DNA of 10,557 nt from positions 1-10,557 of the forward strand of contig MUCU01000065.1 of the NCBI GenBank assembly GCA_002817055.1, written 5' to 3'. The position numbers were made by a program, and so were the translations under genes. This stretch comes from SAR202 cluster bacterium Io17-Chloro-G7. GTDB taxonomy: Bacteria; Chloroflexota; Dehalococcoidia; UBA3495. Under the pieces are notes generated by a model. That model ran no database searches. It saw only the letters and a list, made by a program, of their open reading frames with translations, and was not told the origin of the DNA. This document shows, in pieces, positions 1 through 6,170 of the stretch (positions within the stretch are counted from its first letter, which is position 1; every line of letters starts with the position of its first letter).

Positions 1-2
1 GT

Positions 3-1154
3 ATTTGGGACCGGGTGGCCCTTGCCGTCATGCGCCGCCCAGCCGTGAGTCTCCTTTTGGCCGGGGGGTTGCTGGCCGCTGCGGCCATACCATATTTCAG
101 CATCAACACCGGAAACTCGGGGGCCAGCAGCTTCCCGGAGGACTTCCGTTCCCGGCAGGGCTTTGAGGTACTTCAGGCCGAGTTCGGGTTCGGCGCAAAT
201 GCCCCGGCGGAAGTGGTGATCGATGGCGATATAGCTTCGCCGGAAGTCCAAGATGCCATCGCCAGCGTTCGAGCTTTGCTCCTCACCGATGAAATTTTCG
301 GCGCACCCCAGTTGGAGGCGAATGACGCTGGGGATTTGGCACTTCTATCGGTACCGCTGAAAGGCGATTCATTGAGCGAAGACACCATTGAAGCGATAAG
401 GACGTTGCGAGATGAAATCTTGCCACAAGCGTTTGCTGGCGTTCCCGCTGCGGTCGTGGTGGGAGGAGTGACGGCTGATGCGATCGACTTTATTGACACC
501 GCCGAATCCTATCAGCCCCTGGTAATCGGTTTTGTTCTGGGTCTAAGCTTCCTGCTCTTGATGTTGGTGTTCCGGTCCATCGTCATACCGGCGAAAGCGA
601 TTATCCTAAACCTGCTTTCCGTCGGCGCCGCCTACGGCCTACTGGTGCTGGTATTTCAGAAAGGTGTGGGCAACGAATTGTTCGGCTTCGCCCAGGTGGA
701 TGTTATTCAATCGTGGATCCCGCTAATGCTGTTCGCCATATTGTTCGGACTTTCCATGGATTATCACGTGTTCCTGTTAAGCAGAATCCGAGAGCGCTTC
801 TTGCAGACAGGTGATAACACGGAATCGGTGGCTTTTGGACTACGGACAACCGGTGGGTTGATCACCGGCGCTGCGTTGATCATGGTAGCGGTGTTCGCAG
901 GGTTTGCCGCCGGCGATTTGGTGCAGATGCAGCAGTTCGGCTTCGGCATGGCGGTAGCGATTCTTCTGGACGCTACCATAGTTAGGACGGTGCTGGTGCC
1001 GGCGTCTATGAAGCTATTGGCCAGCAAGAACTGGTACCTTCCCGGATTCCTGCGGTGGCTCCCCGACGTGGGCATTGAGGGCGGAAGTTCATCCTCAGCC
1101 GGCTTGGCGGCCAACGGTTCGCTGACCCCACAGCCGGCGGGGGGTGATGATTAG
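3..1154 (+). CDS. MMPL/RND-family membrane transporter, C-terminal half (5' end outside window)
   Basis: This is the second half of an MMPL-type transporter, a proton-driven exporter family of the cytoplasmic membrane that moves lipids or hydrophobic compounds. The reading frame is open from base 3 and reads IWDR before the GTG at 15, so the true start lies upstream. Counting from that GTG, there is one membrane helix at about 10-28, a porter-like external domain at 30-165, then five helices at about 168-186, 190-214, 234-254, 279-299 and 306-333. The family signature FGLSMDYHVFLLSRI is present. Its Asp249-Tyr250 pair matches the Asp-Tyr proton-relay pair known from MmpL3-type proteins. NWYLPGFLRWLP near the C-terminus is also typical, and a short Gly/Ser-rich tail follows. 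A full MMPL protein has two such halves, so about half is missing from view. The substrate cannot be told. A strong hairpin terminator follows, so the gene probably ends its transcription unit. Confidence 0.9.
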   Translation: MWDRVALAVMRRPAVSLLLAGGLLAAAAIPYFSINTGNSGASSFPEDFRSRQGFEVLQAEFGFGANAPAEVVIDGDIASPEVQDAIASVRALLLTDEIFGAPQLEANDAGDLALLSVPLKGDSLSEDTIEAIRTLRDEILPQAFAGVPAAVVVGGVTADAIDFIDTAESYQPLVIGFVLGLSFLLLMLVFRSIVIPAKAIILNLLSVGAAYGLLVLVFQKGVGNELFGFAQVDVIQSWIPLMLFAILFGLSMDYHVFLLSRIRERFLQTGDNTESVAFGLRTTGGLITGAALIMVAVFAGFAAGDLVQMQQFGFGMAVAILLDATIVRTVLVPASMKLLASKNWYLPGFLRWLPDVGIEGGSSSSAGLAANGSLTPQPAGGDD

Positions 1155-1191
1155 GTTCGTACGCAATCTTATCTAACGTCGATATAACGCT

Positions 1192-1233
1192 AAAGGCCGA
1201 CGGGTGCAGGACCTGCCGGCCTTTGGTTGTTTT
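1192..1233 (+). terminator. Intrinsic terminator after the MMPL gene
   Basis: AAAGGCCG at 1192-1199 pairs perfectly with CGGCCTTT at 1217-1224. CGGGT (1201-1205) and ACCTG (1211-1215) extend the stem inside, with one A/C mismatch and one wobble pair, around the loop GCAGG. The T-rich run GGTTGTTTT follows at 1225-1233. It lies 38 bases after the transporter stop codon, which fits a Rho-independent terminator for that gene. Confidence 0.8.
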
Positions 1234-1237
1234 CGAA

Positions 1238-1283
1238 CCAGGTCAACCAGCAAATGATGCTGGCTTTTGACATGGCTACCTGG
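1238..1283. repeat. Nested inverted repeats between convergent genes
   Basis: CCAGGT (1238-1243) pairs with ACCTGG (1278-1283). GTCAA (1242-1246) pairs with TTGAC (1267-1271). CCAGC (1247-1251) pairs with GCTGG (1259-1263) around a 7-base loop. Together they could fold into one long interrupted stem in RNA from either strand. It sits 15 bases past the stop codon of the minus-strand gene, so it may help end that transcript, but no T-tract follows on either strand. It could also be a transcript-stabilising structure. Confidence 0.4.
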
Positions 1284-1297
1284 CAGCTACCCCCACT

Positions 1298-1609
1298 CTA
1301 AGCGTATTTCTTGACGGCAGCCTCAATGCTGGGCCCCGCCTTTTCTAAGTCCTCGGCCGACATGCAAGGATGTATCTCCACTCTGGCGTTGAAAGCCAGG
1401 AACCAAGGCTCAGCTATAGACGGTATCTGGGAAGAGTCATCTATGTTGACCACTATGAAACCGGTCCTTTGCCCATTATCCTCGGCGAAGTAGGCCGCCT
1501 CAGGCTTGAGGTCTTCCAAAATCGCATGAATTTTGGGCCCAAGGCTCCCATCTTTAATTGTGGCATTGCCCTCAGCGTTTGGAATGTTGATTTTCATAAG
1601 AATTCTCAT
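1298..1609 (-). CDS. Small conserved alpha/beta protein of unknown function (103 aa)
   Basis: I recognise the type (small proteins beginning M-x-x-L-M-K-x-x-I-P with GN..IKDG, usually annotated hypothetical) but not a function. The order of predicted elements is a strand (RILMKINIP), a helix, a hairpin of two strands (PEAAYFAEDNGQRTGFIVVNI region), a helix with IPSIAEPWF, a strand (RVEIHPCM) and a last helix (EDLEKAGPSIEAAVKKY). That order would suit a ferredoxin-like or dimeric alpha+beta barrel fold, with no catalytic residue obvious. The frame stays open upstream to 1894, but that extra part (residues such as SSARSRAYYSLG) has no protein-like conservation that I can see. The ATG at 1609, preceded by TAGGGC, is therefore preferred. 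An ATG at 1597 is also possible and would give 99 aa. The gene converges with the MMPL gene and diverges from spfA across about 270 bases, so no operon partner is visible. Confidence 0.75.
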   Translation of the reverse strand: MRILMKINIPNAEGNATIKDGSLGPKIHAILEDLKPEAAYFAEDNGQRTGFIVVNIDDSSQIPSIAEPWFLAFNARVEIHPCMSAEDLEKAGPSIEAAVKKYA

Positions 1610-1788
1610 GTGCCCTACAAAATGGTTATTTGCGTCCGTTCCCAGGCTGTAATAGGCGCGGCTTCGGGCCGATGATACCATCCACCGGCGATCTCTGGCA
1701 ATTCGCCTCACTCCAACCGCAAGTTGCGCCGATTTTCCGGCTCTTTTCCCACATACATACCCGATTTCCTCACTCAGAGACGGGCATG

Positions 1789-1876
1789 GCAAGCATAAAA
1801 TATATAATAAGCGGTATAAGCTGCGGCTTGCTTTTATTCGGGCACCTGTGTGATAAAATTGGTCAGGGGAAAAATC
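1789..1876 (+). promoter_or_regulatory. AT-rich promoter-like region and leader before spfA
   Basis: A perfect TATAAT lies at 1803-1808 in a strongly AT-rich patch, 69 bases before the preferred ATG of spfA. No convincing -35 box is found 16-18 bases upstream of it. A dyad GCAAGC (1789-1794) / GCTTGC (1826-1831) brackets this -10 box, with TTTTATT after the second arm, so the region could also form a leader hairpin. The Shine-Dalgarno AGGGGA lies at 1865-1870. The rest of the divergent gap (1610-1788) contains GC-rich short hairpins, for example a CGGC-TTCG-type loop near 1658-1670, but nothing I can name. Confidence 0.35.
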
Positions 1877-4315
1877 ATGCAGAAATGCCCGCAATGCGGG
1901 AAAGAAACTCGAGAGGGAGCCAAGTTCTGCCCCGGTTGCGGCAGTGACTTGTCATCCCCAGCGACAAACCCTGACCTTCCCATTGCCGCCAATATTCCTG
2001 CGGGCGACTTGATGCGCCGCTTGGACGCCGGGCAGATGCAGGGCATGTTCAACAAGCGAGTCGTGGTTGAAGAAGGCCAGACCGCTCTGTTGTTTCTAGC
2101 GGGACGGCTGGACCAGACCTTGGGGGCTGGTAGTCACTCCATCGGCAACATACTTTCTTCCCGCACTCGGGACGCTTCGGTCGTCGTTTTCCAAACATCG
2201 GATATTCCCGTGGACGTATCCATCTCAAGGCTTCTGACCTCCGATCCTCTGCCGCTGTCCCTGGAATTTCGCTTGTCGCTCAAGATTGAAGAGCCCATGC
2301 GGTTCATGACCAACCTGACCGGCGGCGCCCAATTCTATACCGCCCAGAACCTTTCCGCAGCCCTCTACGCTCCCCTGGAATCAGGCTGCGAGTCATTCAT
2401 TAACGCTCGTTCCATTCATGAACTTGGTGTGGGCGAGTCGGCCAGCCGTGACTTAGTATTGTCGCTGTCTTCGGAACTCGACCAGGTTGCTTCCCGTTGG
2501 GGCTTACGGTTGATTTCGACTGAGGCCGTCAGGATCCAATGCGAGGCTTGGGACGACATTACCCAAACTCGTACCAACTACTTCGTTGCGGCGTCGGAAG
2601 AGCACGCCGAGTTGGAAGGCCGAAAGCGCCTCTTCGACGTGCTGCAAGAATCACAAATTCAGACCCTGGCCGAGGAAACACTGACGGTGGTAGGGGTCGA
2701 ACAACGATTGTCCCTCTGGGAGCGTATGCGCCAGGCCATGTTGGCCAAATCCAAGGGGGAAGTCCAAACCCAGGCCGAGTTGGAAGATCTAATACGGCAA
2801 TCCGACAAAGACAGTTTGCTAAAGGACGATGGGTTTCAGCAATTGCGCCGGACCATGGCCGAAGGCAAGGAAGACCAGGAGAAATCCAGGGCATTTTTAC
2901 TGAGACGAGTGGAATCCGAGGGTGAGTATGAACTTCAAAAGCTGGACCTGGGGCACCGGTTCGGTCTTAGCCGGGAGCGATTGTCCTTTGAGGTTGCTTC
3001 CGCTCGCCAAGAAATGGAAGGCCGCTGGGATTTGGAACTGCGACGGGTGGAAGTGGAAATCGAGCACCAGCGCCGCCTAAATGAGTTCCGGCGGGGGCAA
3101 GAAAGCCAGGACCAAGAATCGGGGAACCAGTCTCGTATCGGGGAAGCCCGCACCCGCTCCGCCATCGCAGGAATGGAAAGGGAATCAGACATGGAGGACA
3201 TGAATGGGCTTCTGGATATCTCGGAGAGGAATAAGGAGATCAAGCGCCGGGACGAACAAGAGCGCCAGTTGTTCCAACTTGAGGCGGAGCGCAGCCGCCA
3301 GGAAATGGAACTTCGAAACAGCGAACACCAAGTCGAGTTAAGCATCAGGGAATCACGGGCCCAACACTCTATGGAGTTGGAGCGAATAGAAGCCCTTTCC
3401 GCAGCTGGAATCGAAACATTGATCGCAGTCTCCGGCCCAGACCAAGCCCAATTGTTGGCCCAACTGGCAAGCACCAGAGCCCTTTCCACCTGTTCGCCCC
3501 AGCAGATTTTGGCCATGCAGGCCGAGTCCAACCCCCAAGTGGCCGACGCCCTGAAGGAAATTCTTACCGCTACCGCCGCCGACGGTCAACTTGAGCAATA
3601 TGAACGGCTGGTGGCGGAATTAAAAGAGAACGCACAAACCAGCCGGGAAGATTACCAAAGGAACCTGATTACATTAAACGAAATGTTCAACAAAGCCTTG
3701 GACAGCGTGAAGGACACTGCGGTTGCGTTCAGCTCATCCGCAGCGGTGGCGCGGGGGCCGGCCACTCCGCCCCAACCGGACCTGCGCCCACATGCGGCCC
3801 CTAACGGCACCATTACCTTGATGTTCACAGACATCGAAGGTTCCACTGCCATGAATCAACGTTTGGGTGATGTTGCGGCCCAAGCCATACTCAGAGACCA
3901 CAACGATATTTTCCGGAGAGAATTGGGGATTTTCCAAGGATTTGAAGTCAAGTCGATGGGCGATGGGTTTATGCTTGCCTTCTCCAGCGGGCAAAACGCG
4001 GTTGACTGCGCCGTCGCCGTTCAGCGTTCCCTAGCGGCATACAACGTCTTGCATACTGTTGAGCCCCTGCTGGTGCGCATGGGCTTGCACGCAGGAGACG
4101 CAATAAAAGAAGGGGACGACTTCTTTGGCAGGAACGTCATCATGGCTTCTCGCATTTCAGCCAAAGCCAGCGGCGGTGAAATATTAGTCTCGTCTCTGTT
4201 CAAGGAAATGACCGAAAGCGTGGCGGACCTTAGCTATGGTGAACCCCGGGAAGTGGAGCTAAAAGGGCTAGCTGGATTGGCCAGAGTTTATCCCGTATCG
4301 TGGGAAGAAGTGTAG
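1877..4315 (+). CDS. SpfA: zinc ribbon - SPFH-like - coiled coil - class III adenylate cyclase fusion (812 aa)
   Basis: Residues 1-25 form a zinc ribbon with Cys4, Cys7, Cys18 and Cys21 (CX2C-X10-CX2C). Residues about 60-240 look like an SPFH/band-7 head, opening with VVVEEGQTALLFLAGRLDQ. About 245-508 is a charged, Arg/Glu/Gln-rich coiled coil starting at AELEGRKRLFD. Residues 509-560 hold a block shared with SpfC (IETLIAV...SPQQILAM), followed by a second helix ending EMFNKALDSV. Residues 645-800 are a class III nucleotidyl cyclase: metal-binding Asp652 (FTDIEGST) and Asp696 (KSMGDGFM), adenine-selecting Lys692 and Asp748, and transition-state Arg759. The usual transition-state Asn falls on Ile755, so catalysis is likely but not certain. 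The likely product is cAMP. No membrane segment is seen. The ATG at 1877 with AGGGGA upstream is preferred over a GTG at 1850 because the zinc ribbon begins right after it. It probably works with the downstream SPFH-like genes. Confidence 0.85.
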   Translation: MQKCPQCGKETREGAKFCPGCGSDLSSPATNPDLPIAANIPAGDLMRRLDAGQMQGMFNKRVVVEEGQTALLFLAGRLDQTLGAGSHSIGNILSSRTRDASVVVFQTSDIPVDVSISRLLTSDPLPLSLEFRLSLKIEEPMRFMTNLTGGAQFYTAQNLSAALYAPLESGCESFINARSIHELGVGESASRDLVLSLSSELDQVASRWGLRLISTEAVRIQCEAWDDITQTRTNYFVAASEEHAELEGRKRLFDVLQESQIQTLAEETLTVVGVEQRLSLWERMRQAMLAKSKGEVQTQAELEDLIRQSDKDSLLKDDGFQQLRRTMAEGKEDQEKSRAFLLRRVESEGEYELQKLDLGHRFGLSRERLSFEVASARQEMEGRWDLELRRVEVEIEHQRRLNEFRRGQESQDQESGNQSRIGEARTRSAIAGMERESDMEDMNGLLDISERNKEIKRRDEQERQLFQLEAERSRQEMELRNSEHQVELSIRESRAQHSMELERIEALSAAGIETLIAVSGPDQAQLLAQLASTRALSTCSPQQILAMQAESNPQVADALKEILTATAADGQLEQYERLVAELKENAQTSREDYQRNLITLNEMFNKALDSVKDTAVAFSSSAAVARGPATPPQPDLRPHAAPNGTITLMFTDIEGSTAMNQRLGDVAAQAILRDHNDIFRRELGIFQGFEVKSMGDGFMLAFSSGQNAVDCAVAVQRSLAAYNVLHTVEPLLVRMGLHAGDAIKEGDDFFGRNVIMASRISAKASGGEILVSSLFKEMTESVADLSYGEPREVELKGLAGLARVYPVSWEEV

Positions 4316-4407
4316 CCAAACGGGATTCAACAAATATATTTTTGTGGCGCGGCTTGCCTATAAAGAAACGGTCTGCTAGCATTTTTTAAATTGTTAAAAT
4401 TAAACTA

Positions 4408-4437
4408 ACCGCATTACAGATTACGTAGACATGCGGT
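4408..4437. promoter_or_regulatory. Perfect 7-bp inverted repeat upstream of spfB
   Basis: ACCGCAT at 4408-4414 is mirrored by ATGCGGT at 4431-4437 with a 16-base spacer. It lies in the AT-rich gap between spfA and spfB, about 95 bases before the spfB start. It could be an operator for a dimeric regulator or a weak hairpin ending the spfA transcript. The following bases (GAAAATTTGTC) are not a good T-tract, so an operator is slightly favoured. Confidence 0.4.
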
Positions 4438-4459
4438 GAAAATTTGTCACGGACGCAAC

Positions 4460-4495
4460 GATAAACCCTTCTTGATAAACGGGATAACGATAAAC
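4460..4495 (+). promoter_or_regulatory. Three direct repeats of GATAAAC upstream of spfB
   Basis: GATAAAC occurs at 4460-4466, 4474-4480 and 4489-4495, with start-to-start distances of 14 and 15 bases. A related GGATAAC lies between the second and third copies. Three identical 7-mers within 36 bases, 35 bases before a start codon, look like binding sites for a regulator. The binding protein cannot be named. Slippage is unlikely because the spacers differ in sequence. Confidence 0.45.
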
Positions 4496-4504
4496 AGGAT
4501 TACC

Positions 4505-4523
4505 CGGAATAATTCCGAGGAGA
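4505..4523 (+). promoter_or_regulatory. 13-bp palindrome touching the spfB ribosome binding site
   Basis: CGGAAT-A-ATTCCG (4505-4517) is a perfect palindrome with a single central base. Its last G is the first base of the strong Shine-Dalgarno GAGGAGA (4517-4523), six bases before the spfB ATG. A protein bound here, or a small RNA hairpin, would compete with the ribosome. This suggests translational or transcriptional control of spfB, which is inference only. Confidence 0.45.
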
Positions 4524-4529
4524 CGGGAC

Positions 4530-6077
4530 ATGAGTCAACGCCCTACCCCTAACTCCGGCTCATTAAGCGATATTGAAGGCGCACTGCAGATTGCGGATTG
4601 CACTCCTGTTTCAGACCTTCCCGGGTTATTCGGCAAATCCGTGGTGGTAGGGCCGGAAGAGACCGGCTTTCTGACCTCGAATGGAAGTGTGCTCCGAGAA
4701 TTGCCCAGCGGCGCGCACAAAGTGGGGTGGTCGTTCTTGGGCTGGGGAAGCGGTGGCCGGGAAGCAGTCAAGCTCCACAACCGACCGTTCGGCTTAAGGT
4801 TGGAGTTCTCCAGCTTACTCTCCAAGGGATATGAGTCCTTAGACGCGGTCATCCACACCACGGTCTCCCTATCGGCCCCTTCCTTGTTCTACAGCACCGT
4901 AATGCGGGGCTTGCAACGCCTGACCTCTTCCCAATTGGGGTCTGCTTTGGGCGCCAGCATAAGCGACCTCATGCAGGTTAAGGTAACTGAAAACGACGGC
5001 CAGGCCCTTCGCCACGATAAATCCGTACAAGATAGCCTCATGCGGGAACTGGAGCCCCACTTGAAAAGGCTTATGGAGGAGCGTGGATTGACGCTCCAGA
5101 GCGTCGACCTAGTTGCTTTCAACAATCCGGAGGAAGGCGGGGAACTGTTGGACGAATTGGCCGAGGTAGAAGACCTGATCTCTCGAGGGGTTAAACCCGG
5201 CCGGGAAGACATTCAGAGCCTGCTAACCCGGCTACGCACGATTGGGATAGCCACCCCGGAGATGGTCGAAAGAGCCCAATTGCTGTTTGACGGCGGCACC
5301 AATGACGCATTCTTCGCCGTCATGAGGGACATTAGCACCGCTTCCCGCCGCCGGTTGGAAGCGAAGGTGGCCGACCGGTCGGAGCGCCTTTCCAATATGA
5401 TGAACCTTCAAGATGGTGGATCGGCTGGAGTAGCTGCTGCCGCCAAGGAGAAGGTGTTGGGATTGGTAGGTCCGGTCTGCGCCGTGGTGGGCGTGGTTGT
5501 AAAAATAGTCACAACCAGCACCGAAGGATGGTTCGTGCTGGTTGGCGGCTTAGCCGCTGGTGTTCTGGCAATCTTCGGATATGTAGTGCTTCGGGCAAAA
5601 CGGTTGCTAGGTCGAAGGCAGGAAGGCGATATTGTTATCCGGCTCGACAAGTGGGCTAAGAAGAACAGCATGGCCACTGACGACTTGGTCCGTCGGCAGA
5701 TGGGCCGGGAATTCTCAAACAGTCTGGCCGACGTTAAAGACGCCAAACTGGCCGCATTCAAACAAGAAAAGAAATCCGTCGCTGACTCCCTGGGCGATCT
5801 GGAAAACCGCATGGACCTCTTGCGCACCGAAGTGGAATCCGCTCCGGCCGCCTCGACCATAGTTTCCGCTAAAGGGTTCCCGACAAAGCGAATTTCCAGG
5901 CTGGTGAATTTCGAAGAGGAACTGTTGCGGGACGCGCGGAACCTTTCCATTAGGTCCCAGGCCGCCAAAGAGACCCTCACCGATGACGAGGTACAGGCGT
6001 TGCGGATTGGACTTGATAATTTCCAACGCACATTCTCCAAGCGCGTACCAATGCTGGAAGGGTTCAGAGAGCTTTAA
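4530..6077 (+). CDS. SpfB: SPFH-like protein with a central two-helix membrane anchor (515 aa)
   Basis: Residues about 35-200 resemble the SPFH-like head of SpfA and SpfC. VVVGPEETGFLTSNGSVLRELPSGAH aligns in style with VVVEEGQTALLFLAGRLDQTLGAGSH of SpfA, and a helix-strand part with RELEPHLKRLMEERGLTLQSVDLVAF matches the end of SPFH folds. Residues 205-300 are mostly helical and polar. Two hydrophobic segments, about 309-328 and 334-355, are separated by a very short turn and make a membrane hairpin, followed by the basic stretch RAKRLLGRR. Residues 365-515 are helical with coiled-coil character and no known domain. It has no zinc ribbon and no cyclase. The start has a strong Shine-Dalgarno (GAGGAGA, spacing 6). 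The 214-base gap before it holds likely control sites, so it may have its own promoter. Its probable role is the membrane anchor of an SPFH scaffold. The SPFH assignment here is weaker than for its two neighbours. Confidence 0.7.
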   Translation: MSQRPTPNSGSLSDIEGALQIADCTPVSDLPGLFGKSVVVGPEETGFLTSNGSVLRELPSGAHKVGWSFLGWGSGGREAVKLHNRPFGLRLEFSSLLSKGYESLDAVIHTTVSLSAPSLFYSTVMRGLQRLTSSQLGSALGASISDLMQVKVTENDGQALRHDKSVQDSLMRELEPHLKRLMEERGLTLQSVDLVAFNNPEEGGELLDELAEVEDLISRGVKPGREDIQSLLTRLRTIGIATPEMVERAQLLFDGGTNDAFFAVMRDISTASRRRLEAKVADRSERLSNMMNLQDGGSAGVAAAAKEKVLGLVGPVCAVVGVVVKIVTTSTEGWFVLVGGLAAGVLAIFGYVVLRAKRLLGRRQEGDIVIRLDKWAKKNSMATDDLVRRQMGREFSNSLADVKDAKLAAFKQEKKSVADSLGDLENRMDLLRTEVESAPAASTIVSAKGFPTKRISRLVNFEEELLRDARNLSIRSQAAKETLTDDEVQALRIGLDNFQRTFSKRVPMLEGFREL

Positions 6078-6170
6078 AGATTTACAAGCCGATAACTTTT
6101 TGCGGCATGAATCTAATCAATCCAGTAAAACCCCCGCACAAGTCACCGTCAGTAAAAGAGAGGAGAGACC

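Noticed and set aside
1225..1245. TTCGAACC-like bases suggesting a tRNA T-arm
   Set aside because: No acceptor stem, D-arm or anticodon arm can be built around it; the bases belong to two other hairpins.
1850..1876. GTG start at 1850 for spfA
   Set aside because: It would put the Shine-Dalgarno AGGGGA inside the coding region and add nine residues before the zinc ribbon. ATG 1877 has proper spacing to that site.
1610..1894. Upstream extension of the minus-strand small gene to a 198-residue protein
   Set aside because: The extra 95 residues look like translated intergenic DNA, cover the AT-rich promoter-like patch of spfA and overlap the spfA start. The conserved protein begins at the ATG at 1609.
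2935..3531. Long minus-strand open frame inside spfA (and similar ones inside spfB and spfC)
   Set aside because: Ser/Arg-rich translations are the usual shadow of Glu/Arg/Gln-rich coiled-coil codons on the other strand. No ribosome site or domain supports them.
4374..4390. TGCTAGCA followed by a T-run as a terminator after spfA
   Set aside because: The palindrome has no loop and cannot form a useful hairpin. A similar GCTAGC at 8136 is likewise too short.
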